Source: Arbacia lixula (lineage: Eukaryota; Echinodermata; Echinoidea; Arbacioida; Arbaciidae). Taken from it: a stretch of DNA of 64,000 nucleotides. Positions 1 through 10,153 of the stretch are shown piece after piece (within the stretch, counting starts at the first letter, position 1; the number at the start of each line of letters is the position of its first letter). The notes beneath the pieces were generated by a model, which saw only the letters and a program-made list of their open reading frames with translations, made no database searches and was not told the origin of the DNA. A program made the position numbers and the translations under genes. Location: the NCBI GenBank assembly GCA_963669155.1, contig OZ022584.1:6769681-6833680 (forward strand), given 5' to 3'.

Positions 1-255
1 TACCTGCAAGACTCTTGGTGAAGGCTTCCTAACTTGTGCACAGAATTGTGTGAGCATGTGTGAGCATTACTGATGTAGATTTAGGCAAACATTACTCATG
101 CACATTTATGCAAATTTATTCAAAGTCACTATTTTGCATCTGATTTTGATGTTGTCTGTTTAAAGTTGCTTATTTGTTTGTTTCAGTTTTTCACAGGTTT
201 TACAGGCAGGCACTACCTCTTAGGCAACAAAGGAGCCCATTTATTTTATGGCAAC

Positions 256-657
256 ATGGCGTATACATGTAATAGATGTGGAAAGTCATTCCAGTTGAGA
301 GCGAACCTCCAGAAACATTCATGTAATATTTGCTACAAATGTGGGAAGCAGTTTACCAGGAAACAAGTGTTGCATTCACATTCTTGTATAGGTTCTTTTT
401 CATGTCAGTATTGCAACAAAACATATTGCTCTGAAGTCAGACTTAAAAGTCATTCTTGTACATTTTGTACAAAGTGTAAAAAGCAATTTAGTTCATTTCA
501 AAGAAAGGAAGGTCATGTATGCGATAATATGAAAGCAAGCACAAGTGCTAATCGAGATGCCCATGACCAGTGTGAACAAGCTTCAAATGCACATTTGAAT
601 AAAGTGGAAAATACAAAAAAGAAGAAAGTCATAACAGTCAGGATTCATTCAGGTTAA
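256..657 (+). CDS. Small multi-zinc-finger protein, probably from a mobile element
   Basis: The ORF is open from before 166, but the ATG at 256 starts directly before the first finger and is the likelier start, because a TTTGTTTCAG acceptor-like sequence lies just upstream at about 177-186. Four to five successive Cys-x2-Cys modules follow, each closed by a His-x-Cys pair (KHSC, SHSC, KSHSC, GHVC) rather than the His-x3-His of classical fingers. A polar, Lys-rich tail follows and the frame stops at 655-657. The -1 frame stays open and carries a protease-like domain (next entry), so the two may be one protein. The family is not recognised. Finger plus Ulp1-like proteins are often carried by transposons or domesticated copies in invertebrates (family knowledge), so nucleic-acid binding is an inference. 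It may lie inside an upstream intron of THG1L. Confidence 0.5.
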   Translation: MAYTCNRCGKSFQLRANLQKHSCNICYKCGKQFTRKQVLHSHSCIGSFSCQYCNKTYCSEVRLKSHSCTFCTKCKKQFSSFQRKEGHVCDNMKASTSANRDAHDQCEQASNAHLNKVENTKKKKVITVRIHSG

Positions 658-1043
658 AGTCAACGAATACTGGAAGAATTTCAGCTCAACAGCGAAAGGC
701 TACCAGTACTTGTCAGATGTTGTTATATAATCCTGACTATATTTCTGCCTTGGTGGGAAATGATGGAACTTATATAAGTGATGATGTAATTGATGCTGTT
801 ACAAAACTTATGAAGTCCAAAGACTCCAAACATGAGTTTAACATTGGAAGTATGACCCCAGCAGCTATGACAGTGGCACTGCAAGAGCAGACTCGTTGTG
901 GACCCATAGAGTCAGGATTACAATCATCTATTAACTTTCATTATGTTAACAACCACTGGGTCACTTCATCTCTGGATCCAAACAGACAAGCTGTTTATGT
1001 ATATGACAGCTTAAGACAAGGAAACAGGATACAACAATTTTGA
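621..1043 (+). pseudogene. Truncated Ulp1/C48-like cysteine protease fragment in the -1 frame of the zinc-finger ORF
   Basis: This frame is open from 603 to a stop at 1041-1043. Near its end are an NNHWVTS motif and, about 20 residues later, VYVYDSL, which fit the catalytic His and Asp of the C48 (Ulp1/SENP) fold. The frame stops about 10 residues after the Asp motif, before the Gln and catalytic Cys expected further on, so no active protease can be made from this copy. The upstream zinc-finger frame passes into this one at an in-frame A AAA AAG heptamer (615-621), the geometry of a -1 ribosomal frameshift. Simple decay by an A-tract indel, or splicing, explain it equally well. Most likely a decayed mobile-element or duplicated gene fragment. 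Confidence 0.45.
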
Positions 1044-1162
1044 TACACAAGAATAAAAATGGAAACTTTACTTAACTCCACCATCTTAACACTTAACAAC
1101 TCATTACCTTATACATGTATCAGATACATTTCCTTCTACCCGTACTTCTATAGATAGGAGAT

Positions 1163-2245
1163 TCAAAGCTCTCTAAAAATATTTTTCTTTTCTTGACAGA
1201 TATTTGTTATCTACTTTCATGCTTTTAAAATTAAAAATAGGCTTAAAGTTAGAATCATTTGCTACACATCATATAACTCATAGAAATCTATCATATAACA
1301 CAACTTTATTATGTGTCATTCATACCTAAAACCACTTGTCTACTGATATTATTCAAAACATGAAAAAACCTCAAAGATAATAAGCAAATGTCATTATTCT
1401 TGTATGAAGTATGCAGCCTTAATATGAAATAAGAACTGCTACGAAAAAGTAATATCTTTGTAATAAAATACCATTGGCATACAAGAAAAAAGTGTCTGCT
1501 TCAGTTTTGCTTAGTGCTTTTCATATGTACAGTACAAACTAATCATTTATTTCTCTTTCAACTGACAATTTTTAAAGATACTCTATATAAACTACAACAA
1601 AAGTTTAATATGTACATGCAAATTTATCAATTTTTCTTTTTCACGTAAATGCCCTAAGTTGATTCAGTGTTACCAAGAACTATGACAATGAATGCAGTGT
1701 GTCATGTACATTTTTATTATGCTTACTTCATTCCAAGGTATCATAATAAGATACTGTTCACATATACTGTATATGCAAAAGATCAAGTAGTTTTCTGTTG
1801 CTGTTTATATAAATTGGTGTACTGATATACAAGAACAGTTATTTCACTTTTCTTACTTTTAGCTCACTGCCATTTTTAGTGATACTATACTTTATGAAAC
1901 AACAAAACTTTATTTTGTATCTAATTTTGCTTTTTTTTTATGAAAATGCCTGGAGCTTGTACATGTACCATGTAACAAAGCTCTCTAAAAGTGTTTTTCT
2001 TTTCTTGACTGGTGTTTGTTTTCTACTTACATGTTTCATGTGTTAAAATAAAAAAAGGCTCAAAGTTAGAGCCACTTGGCACCCATCATATACTTCACAG
2101 CAATCTTTCATCTCTCACTATCTACTAATATTATTCAAAATGTAAAATATTACAGAAAACACATCCAAAATAATAAGCAAATGTCCATACATTACTTTCG
2201 TATGAAGTGCAGAGTTTTAATACAAAACAAAAACTGCTGTGAATA
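1163..2245. repeat. Old direct duplication with about 815-bp offset
   Basis: Bases about 1163-1445 and 1977-2245 are alignable by eye in the same orientation. Shared runs include GCTCTCTAAAA, TTTTTCTTTTCTTGAC, GGCT(T/C)AAAGTTAGA and ATAATAAGCAAATGTC, with many substitutions and small indels. Neither copy has a credible gene. The rest of 1044-2340 is AT-rich with nothing recognisable. Confidence 0.55.
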
Positions 2246-2339
2246 ATATGATATGTGATCTGCGTCCGTGTCGCGGGTGCCGGGCAACATTTTGCACTTG
2301 AAAGAATATTAACTTGAATTTTAAAACTATACATAAATA

Positions 2340-3058
2340 CTCAGTGCAAGGTGGCTGAAGGATCACAGTGTTTTGTGTTCTCTTCAATTTTACGCATGCA
2401 TTTTACTTTTACGGTTTGCCATAAAAGGTTTTAATCACTAATGCTTTCAAGAAATGTTTCTCTAAATAATAAGCTCATTATGACCCTACATTGTACAGAT
2501 CATCTAGAAACCCTCAGCTGGACTGCAACCACAAACATATTTAACCTTCCCACATATACAATATCAATGCCATAATATTACTCATATCTGTTCAAAATTG
2601 TTGCTTTTAAACTCTCTCTAATCATTCACTTTTCCCCTGACAGGTTATCAAGTCTCCAAAAAAATTATTCTACTTTGTTCACTTTACATGCATGCCTTAT
2701 TACAATCATAATGTTCAGCATTATTCATGTCTGTTGACAAACTTTCTTATATAAACGTATCAATTTTAGAAACTTTATTCCATGTTCAGTTTTCAACTGC
2801 AGCACTAATTTTAACCTTTTTACATTTCTATGCCCCCCAGAGACAAAGTTTACTTCGCCTCTATTGTGCAACTGATTATCATCCTGTTTTGTCATTGTCT
2901 AATCTAATAGAACTTGGTGAAGGCTTTTTATTCCATCTCAAAGAAGGGGGAAGGTGGGGGAGGGGGAGTAGATAGAGGAAGTAGCATTGCGTGAAATAGC
3001 CCTTGTCATTTATGGAATGTTACATTCTATGGCAGATATTTCACAATCAGCCAGGGAT
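2340..3058. other. Non-coding stretch, nothing recognised
   Basis: No domain-bearing ORF was found. A purine-rich GGGGAAGG/GGGGGAG segment lies at about 2946-2972. This is probably intron of THG1L, whose earlier catalytic exons must lie upstream of the window because none of their expected motifs was found here. Confidence 0.5.
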
Positions 3059-3143
3059 ACAATTCTTTTGCGTAGCAACGGAGATCGCGATATTTCTGGT
3101 TATTTTCGCAAGTGGGCGAGACACAATATTGCTAATGCCTTGT
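3059..3143. repeat. 85-bp repeat, first copy
   Basis: These 85 bases are identical to 8301-8385 in the same orientation. They begin ACAATTCTTTTGCGTAGCAA and include an ATCGCGAT palindrome. The flanking DNA differs. It sits 46 bp upstream of a THG1L exon. Confidence 0.8.
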
Positions 3144-3188
3144 CTTATAAAAAGGCCTTTCTTGGTTTCTTGTTCTCATATCATGTAG

Positions 3189-3277
3189 GTCACATCAACA
3201 ATCTCTACAATACTACCTTCTGGACCCTCATCCAGAAAGGAAACTGTTCACCCAAAGAAGCAGAGAAGAGACTCAAG
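3189..3277 (+). CDS. THG1L: THG1L exon with HINNLYN motif
   Basis: The acceptor is CATGTAG|GTCACATC and the donor is CTCAAG|GTATTA. It encodes the conserved [14 protein letters not shown] block and the helix ending EAEKRLK. It enters in phase 1 and ends at a codon boundary. Confidence 0.93.
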
Positions 3278-5779
3278 GTATTATAACATATTTTTGTCCC
3301 ATTTTATGCACTGTTTTCACCCAATAGAGAACACTGTGACGGAGTGAAAAAAAAAATATCTAAAACTTTGGTGACATGCAAGTATGTGAATATAAATGGG
3401 ATCGAACAGCACAGTATGATGAATGCACAGTTTTTAGGGTACAGGCAGTAAAACGTTTTGTTATCAGCTCGTGCCCAAATATTTACAAGATGGTGAAGAA
3501 AAAGCGGAGCATTCTTGGAAATCATATAAACGTTGACCCCTAAAGTAGTCGCAATAATACATACACATTTGAAACAAGGAATGGAATCGGGGGGGGGGGG
3601 GGGGGGGGGGGAGAACGGGGGTGAGGAAGAGGGGAAAAGGGAGATGCAACATTGCAACCACAGCGTTTTGTTTTGAGGACAATTCTAAATCAGCACATTA
3701 AATGATAGATAACTGTACAACCAATTTAAAAAAAATAAGTCAAATAGTTGATTTCATATTCCAGACGCACCAGGATATATCAAGATCAACTAAACATGAT
3801 CACATTGTGAGATGGATCTTGTATGAGAGGTATTTTCCTATGGCAGTGTACAGATGTTTGGTTATAGACACCAGTGCAACACCGTACATTTGCATTGTAC
3901 CATTGCAACTTCCTGTTTTGTGGCATGTATTTGTGATACAGTGTAAGTCAATGAAAACTGCACACTTCTTAATCTGAAGTTGCCCACCCCTGTTGAATAC
4001 AAACAAGTTCCTTGGATTTGTATTATATCAGTTAGGATACGTTTTGGTTTGTGACTTTTTTTATCACCTAGGATGTATTTTTATGTAGCTCGAAATAAGT
4101 TACCAGAGTAACCAGGAACTAAATTAAGTTGTTAATCCACAAGTATCCATGGACACAAATTAATTGGGGATTCCGTATTAGCCAATATGAAATAATTTTT
4201 TTTTTGTATTTTATCATTGTTTGCATTTCTATTAATTTCCCAACCTTGTTTATGTTTTCTCTACTCCCTGTCTGGCTCTGTCTGTGGGTCTGTTTGTATG
4301 CCTCTCTCCGTCTCTCTCTCTCTCTCTCTCCCTCTCTCTCTCATTCTCTCTTATTCTCTCTCATTCTCTTTCTCTCTCATTTTCTCTCTCTTGATCTGTC
4401 AATCAATCCAACACTTCATGAAACAGGGTACTGTCTCAGGTGACAAGAATGAGCTGCTCTTTTCTCAGTTTGGAATCAACTACAACAATGAGCCTGAAAT
4501 ATTCAGAAGAGGAACAACACTCATATGGGCAACTGTAAGTTTTAAATACATCCTAGGAACTTCCATCAAAGATGTTTTCCCTAAGTCATTCAGTACCGTG
4601 GCATCATGTCATCTGGATGTCTGTCAGTGTTTCAACAATAACATATATTTCCATCATTCCGTGGCATCATGTCATCTGCATGTCTGTCCGTGTTTCAACA
4701 ATAACATAAAATATATATGTTATTGTTGAAACACGGACAGACATGCAGATGACATGATGCCACGGAATGATGGAAATATATGTTACGGTATAATGGAAAT
4801 ATATGTTGTTGTTGAAACACGGACAGACATGCAGATGACATGATGCCACGGAATGATGGAAATATATGTTACGGTATAATGGAAATATACATTATTGTTG
4901 AAACACTGACAGACATCCAGATGACATGATGCCACGGTATGATGGTATCATGTCATGTGGATGTCTGTCAGTGTTTCAACAATAACATATATATCCATCA
5001 TACTGTGGCATCATGTTATCTGGATGTCTGTCAGTGTTTGAACTATAATGTATATTTCCGTCATACCGTGGTATCATGTCATGTGGATGTCTGTCAGTGT
5101 TTCAACAATAACATATATTTCCATCATACCGTGGCATGTCATCATGTCATTTTGTCATCTGGATGTCTGTCAGTGTTTCAGCAATGCCATATATTTCCAT
5201 CATATCTATATAATTAACAGATATGCACTTACTGATTAGCCTGAGATCAACTTCCCAAGGATTACAATCAAATTCAGTCAGGTCCGTGCATTTGTACACA
5301 ATGATTACAATCACTGACTGCAATCAATTGCATCCTGCTGGCAAGCTGATAACAGGATTTTTATTTGTACAAAAGCTTCAATATTAGTAAAAAGTAAAAT
5401 CTTGTACTCATCCATTCCTCATAGAATTGAATGGTTCAATTGCAAGACTAATCTTGCAAAAAAATTTTTAGGAAAAGCTTTAAACTGTTGGGCTTTAGGC
5501 AGTGCACACTGGAAGGAATACTACTAAATTAAGCTCCATACATTTTCTAATACTTCTGAATACATTTTTTTTCTCTCACCATATCGTTTGTAGGTGGAGG
5601 AGGAGGAGACTTGTCAGAAAGGCACCGAGCAAGAGAGAACAGTTGTGAGGAAGAGGAAGAGAGTGCTGAGATTCCACGGAGATATCATAGGCAAAGACTT
5701 CTGGGTGACCCACCCAGAATTGCTTGGCTTTGGAGTGACATTAAATGAGGACATCTTAACGTTGGAAGACCCACACTGA
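3189..5779 (+). CDS. THG1L: tRNA-His guanylyltransferase (THG1-like), C-terminal three exons; 5' part outside window
   Basis: THG1 adds the G-1 nucleotide to the 5' end of tRNA-His, the identity element for histidyl-tRNA synthetase; in animals it acts in cytosol and mitochondria (family knowledge). Exons 3189-3277, 4427-4534 and 5594-5779 join in frame and encode about 128 residues. They carry the family signatures [35 protein letters not shown] and [17 protein letters not shown]. The first visible codon is split: GT from this exon plus an upstream T gives the Cys of CHINNLYN. The metal-binding catalytic exons are upstream of the window. The C-terminus runs about a dozen residues past the usual HPE(I/L)L end. 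That terminal segment is repeated twice more in the 3' flank (5841-6544). Borders are GT..AG throughout. Confidence 0.93.
4300..4395. repeat. CT-rich microsatellite in THG1L intron
   Basis: An impure (TCTC)n run ends about 30 bp before the next exon's acceptor. It forms an extended polypyrimidine tract for that splice site. ORFs across it are low-complexity and not genes. Confidence 0.85.
4427..4534 (+). CDS. THG1L: THG1L penultimate exon
   Basis: Acceptor GAAACAG|GGTACT, donor CAACT|GTAAGT, 36 whole codons. It contains [19 protein letters not shown] and GTTLIW, all conserved near the THG1 C-terminus. Confidence 0.93.
4594..5206. repeat. Cluster of ~66-bp repeats in alternating orientation
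   Basis: The unit contains CATCATGTCATCTG(C/G)ATG, TCTGTC(C/A)GTGTTT, CAACAATAACATATAT and TTCCATCAT. About two units read forward (4594-4710), three reversed (4714-4945) and four to five forward again (4946-5206). The junction near 4705-4715 is a nearly perfect palindrome. The cluster fills most of the last THG1L intron. Confidence 0.85.
5594..5779 (+). CDS. THG1L: THG1L terminal coding exon
   Basis: Acceptor TTTGTAG|GTGGAG. It encodes an acidic start, a basic RKRKR stretch, the conserved [16 protein letters not shown], and a lineage-specific tail ending LEDPH. The TGA is at 5777-5779. The final ~28 codons and the following ~50 bases form the unit duplicated downstream. Confidence 0.93.
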   Translation: MEEEETCQKGTEQERTVVRKRKRVLRFHGDIIGKDFWVTHPELLGFGVTLNEDILTLEDPH

Positions 5780-6546
5780 CGAGAAATGTTGACATGAAAC
5801 TGCGGAGGAAAATCAAACTGAGCTGTGCATAATAGACAAAGACTTCTGGGTGACCCACCCAGAATTGCTTGGCTTTGGAGTGACATTAAATGAGGACATC
5901 TTAATGTTGGAAGACCCACACTGACAAGAAATGTTGACATAAAACTGCGGAGGAAAATCAAACTGAGCTGTGCATACCCTTCTGCTGAAAGATGTTGGGT
6001 TGATATCCTCGAGGTCAAGGATAGGGGTTTTCGGGGGCCATTTTTTGCATTACACTTTGAGCAACAAGTGCATTAGGACCAGATGAGAAAATGTTCTTAC
6101 ACCGTTTCCCCCAAACAATACCTACTAGCAAAGTTTCTAGTGATTTCTCCTGTAACCAATATGTGTTTATGTTTAGACTTAGTGTACAAGAGAACTTCTG
6201 GGTGACCCACCCAGAATTGCTTGGCTTTGGAGTGACATTAAATGAGGACATCTTAATGTTGGAAGACCCACACTGACAAGAAATGTTGACATAAAACTGC
6301 GGAGGAAAATCAAACTGAGCTGTGCATACCCTTCTGCTGAAAGATGTTGGGTTGATGTCCTCGAGGTCAAGGATAGGGGTTTTCGGGGGCCATTTTTTGC
6401 ATTACACTTTGAGCAACAAGTGCATTAGGACCAGATGAGAAAATGTTCTTACACCGTTTCCCCCAAACAATACCTACTAGCAAAGTTTCTAGTGATTTCT
6501 CCTGTAACCAATATGTGTTTATGTTTAGACTTAGTGTACAAGAAGC
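5696..6546. repeat. Nested tandem duplication of the THG1L terminal exon end and 3' flank
   Basis: The segment starting CTTCTGGGTGACCCACCC occurs at 5698, 5843 and 6195. Copies 2 and 3 belong to a 352-bp direct repeat (5843-6194 and 6195-6546) that matches except for one or two bases seen. Copy 1 shares about 130 bp with them (offset 145). All three still encode the THG1L C-terminal peptide through its stop codon, but only the first is joined to the gene. Confidence 0.9.
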
Positions 6547-7289
6547 TCAAATAATATCCAGTATTGTGCAATAGTTTCTTATTGTGGAGTACAATATTTG
6601 GCACATTCCGTCTTCAAGCAAGCACTTCAATGATAAATATACGATTTGGAGGTGCGGTTTAACCCTATATAGCCCGGGCTATTTTGAAATTGCATAGCCT
6701 GGGGGGGGGGGGGGGCAAAAAGAGCCCCCCCCCCACTAAGATCTTGACCATTGATCGCGCGATCGCGATGAAAATTGACACGTACATCACCCATGACATA
6801 ATCTCTGCAATTCAATTGTCAATTGCTCCAAAGTTCCTCAAATTTATTTTTAATTAATTGATTATGCTAAATAATGCATAAAATCATAATTTGGCTGTAA
6901 ATCTTTAATAGCCCCCAAACTGCTAGATTTCAGTCCGCACACTCTTCTTAGGATTATTATCAAATTGTCATTGTTTTTTCAATGGAAATCGTTGGCAACT
7001 CTATTTCAGTCATAAATTAGATGAAATCTATTGTTTTTCATCAGTAAAAATACAAATAATGATACATTTATGAATTTGGGCTAGATACAGAATTTGCATT
7101 GGATTTGTACATGAAATCACGTTTTTGAGCAATTTTTGGTCTGACTGCATGTACAAAATGTTACGTAACTTCGGAACCGCGTACCCCCGCGTCGCAAATT
7201 TGGTCTTAAAAGTTGCGTGAGACTTGGACGAAAATGGTCATGAAACATCGCGGCGTGATCTTTTCGCGTTACAAATTTATCACGGAAAA
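6547..7289. other. Intergenic, no gene seen
   Basis: AT-rich DNA with a poly-G tract (about 6701-6715) followed by a C run (6724-6733) that could pair with it. No convincing poly(A) signal for THG1L was pinned down. Confidence 0.5.
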
Positions 7290-7648
7290 TGTCGAGGGGA
7301 GGCTGTTTTTGTGCTTTGGTCTTGTGCTCCCGCCAAGATATGTTTTGAACTCGCATAAGAAGCTTGGTGTAGGTGCCATCCAGTCTATCCTGTAGTTCTT
7401 TCTTCATGGTCCAGGTCTCAGATCCATATAACAGGATACTCTCTGCACAGGCTCTAAATTTCAGCTTGGGTGAATTGGAGATACCAGATTGCCGTAAGTG
7501 GTGTAGTTTATTGCAGGCATTCCAAGCTTGTCCTTTTCGTGACAGGAAGTCTTTCTTGCTGTTGGCAACATAGGATCCTAGATACTTGATGTCCTTGACC
7601 TCTTTGATTAGGCTACCATCTGTAGTGCAGATATGTTGATGATCAACT
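7290..7648 (-). pseudogene. RTE-like LINE fragment, reverse transcriptase C-terminal part
   Basis: The minus strand from 7648 downward reads KEVKDIKYLGSYV, then GQAWNACNKLHHLRQSG, KFRACAESILLYGSETW and LDGTYTKLLMRVQNISWREH. This is the order seen after the catalytic core in RTE-type LINE reverse transcriptases (YLG-S box, then LYGSETW, then the thumb region). There is no palm domain, endonuclease or stop-to-stop gene context. The coding similarity stops near 7320. The 157-bp satellite abuts its upstream edge at 7650. Confidence 0.75.
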
Positions 7649-7650
7649 TT

Positions 7651-8299
7651 ACGTTAAAGTTTACCTGCAAGACTCTCTTTTGACAAATGGGTTGCTTGGA
7701 TTACAACCTAACTTGGGTCATAGATGCACTGGGGGTACCTTCATGTTATGGTACCGTTGGAGGTCACAGGATAAGGTCAAAGGTCATTTGAGGTCATACG
7801 TTAAAGTTTACCTGCAAGACTCTCTTTTGACAAATAACTTCACATGGGTTGCTTGGATTACAACCTAACTTGGGTCATAGATGCACTGGGGGTACCTTCA
7901 TGTTATGGTGCCGTTGGAGATCACAGGATAAGGTCAAAGGTCATTTGAGGTCATACGTTAAAGTTTACCTGCAAGACTCTCTTTTGACAAATAACTTCAC
8001 ATAGGTTGCTTGGATTACAGCCTAACTTTGGTCATAGATGCACTGGGGGTACCTTCATGTTATGGTGCTGTTGGAGGTCACAGGATAAGGTCAAAGGTCA
8101 TTTGAGGTCATACGTTAAAGTTTACCTGCAAGACACTCTTTTGACAAATAACTTCACATAGGTTGCTTGGATTACAACCTAACTTGGGTCATAGATGCAC
8201 TGGGGGTACCTTCATGTTATGGTACCGTTGGAGGTCACAGGATAAGGTCAAAGGTCATTTGAGGTCATACGTTAAAGTTTACCTTCAAGACTCTCTTAT
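7651..8299. repeat. 157-bp tandem satellite, about four units plus a stub
   Basis: Units begin ACGTTAAAGTTTACCTGCAA at 7651, 7798, 7955, 8112 and 8269. The spacing is 147 bp, then 157 bp three times; the first unit has a short deletion. Identity between units is very high. Each unit carries AGGTCA half-sites at DR7, DR1 and DR4 spacing (for example 7761, 7774, 7781 and 7791). The first 16 bases of the window (TACCTGCAAGACTCTT) resemble the start of this unit. ORFs in it are repeat translations. Confidence 0.92.
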
Positions 8300-8300
8300 C

Positions 8301-8385
8301 ACAATTCTTTTGCGTAGCAACGGAGATCGCGATATTTCTGGTTATTTTCGCAAGTGGGCGAGACACAATATTGCTAATGCCTTGT
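8301..8385. repeat. 85-bp repeat, second copy
   Basis: Identical over 85 bases to 3059-3143. It lies exactly between the satellite stub and repeat copy A, so it may be a boundary piece of an older mobile element. Confidence 0.8.
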
Positions 8386-9254
8386 TTATCCATCAAAGTG
8401 AAAATGGCAGAGGGACTAACCATCAAGTTGTACTTGGGTTAAAGTGCCCCTGTAATGCTCACTGTCTTGGGGTTTATTGACTCAATGCTACTGCAAAGTT
8501 TGATCCTGGACTAAGAAAACAACATTGTGGAAACTACAATGTGTCAGTATAATGAAGGTTTATTGCCATTTTCGCCAATCCAAGTTGGTCCACTCGCCAT
8601 TTTGTCTACAAGGAATCCCCGTTTTAGATTAAAATACTGGGTTAACTTATCTACAACTCTAATCTACACCATAATCTCAACAGTTAACCCTAATCCAGAC
8701 CACCTATCCTAACCCTAACCCATATATATCAGCATGTGACGGTAGACGTAATGGTGAGTGGACCAACTGGGATTGGACCAAATGGCAAATCACCATAATG
8801 ATGACCTGAATTCCACATGATTCTGGAGAGCTGTCAAGTGTAATGATAAGGTTTGAGAGAGGTGTATATGGTTGATAACTCGTTTTTATTTTATTGTGTT
8901 TTTTAAATTGTACATGTATTAAATCTGTTGTGAAATGTCTGTCAAGGTCTCATGCATTCCTTACAAAAATAAGGAAATTTGGGGAGCCCATGTAGACAAA
9001 CCTTTGGCAGGGATGTGCAGGTATTTGAACTTGAATTGTCAGTATGAATCTCTGCCCATGGCTTTTAGCTGAAGGAATGTAGTGCCCATATTATCCTGTA
9101 TATGGGAACTTGTAATACAGTGTACTGGTACCCTGAAGGTAAAACTCGATGTATCATCATAAGTGTTTATGAAATCATGATACATATATCAGAATGGTAT
9201 TGAAACTACATGTATGCCCAACTTGACCAAAAGTTTAAGCTACACAATCTTGTG
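8384..9254. mobile_element. Unclassified interspersed repeat, copy A
   Basis: It runs from TTTATCCATCAAAGTG to AGCTACACAATCTTGTG and matches copy B (9868-9972 plus 11794-12448) along its length, except for an internal segment at about 8460-8570 missing from B. It encloses a ~200-bp inverted-repeat element (8576-8777). No coding capacity was recognised. It could be a non-autonomous transposon or one half of a duplicated locus. Confidence 0.7.
8576..8777. repeat. Inverted-repeat element of ~200 bp with ~35-bp arms
   Basis: The left arm CCAATCCAAGTTGGTCCACT... and the right arm ...AGTGGACCAACTGGGATTGG are reverse complements with few mismatches. The interior holds telomere-like CCTAACCCTAACCC (about 8707-8721). 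A second copy is split by the LINE (9951-9972 and 11794-11973). Confidence 0.7.
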
Positions 9255-9867
9255 TAGCTTATAATCAGAAGTGCTGAGAACTATTGGCTTGTCAAACATT
9301 TATTATATTCACCCATAATAATCCTGCTTTTGTGCATGTGGGGCAATGCTAATTTGTTCTTAAGAGATTGGGGTCTGGACGATAGTTACTGATATCACTA
9401 ACAAAAGCATTGGAAGCAGAATTCTCCTTCCAAATTGCAGGTGACATGGTGATTTTCAAAAAAAATATTGACCCAGACAATTACCCAAGAAGCAGATTGG
9501 TAAATGCTTGAACGTAATCTGATTACCGGTAACATGTATGCAGTTATGAGTAGTTCAAGGTCCTCACTACTACACATCATCTTTATATTGTGGATTACTT
9601 ACTTGCATTGCTTGTCATGATTTTCTGGGCATACTTTTGTAATCAACTTTTGTTAATATGGCAAAGTATTCTTTCCAACCTATAGGGGAACTTTGGTCAA
9701 AAACTGTGTGTGTGTTGGGGGGGGGGGGGGGTGCAGTCGATCTGCTTTCTCACTTTAAAATGCATGGGACACTCTTATAGGGTGAGTAGTTATCACAAAA
9801 TATACATTACAGAAGCTCAACTATACATACAGTATTACAAATTGTTTATTTTGTATTATCACCCTTT
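9255..9867. other. Spacer between repeat copies A and B
   Basis: No gene was recognised. It includes a poly-G tract at about 9717-9731. Confidence 0.45.
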
Positions 9868-10153
9868 TTTATCCATCAAAGTGAAAATGGCAGATGGACT
9901 AACCATCAAGTTGTACTTGATTAAAGTGCCCCTGTAATGCTGTAATGGCCAATCCCAGTTGGTCCACTCACTTGTACTTGTTACTTGTTACTTGTCGCAA
10001 TAATCCCAAAACGCAGCTCCTTGGAAGCTATACTGGGATGTCAACAATGTTGTGTGCCAATGGAGGTGACAAGGTGCAGGATTTGGGTTGGCTCACATAT
10101 ATACAATAAAAATGAGCATGCAGGGGTGCGAGTAAAAACATGCATTGGTCCAT

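Noticed and set aside
7651..8299. CRISPR-like array
   Set aside because: The repeats are contiguous 157-bp units without unique spacers, and the genome is eukaryotic.
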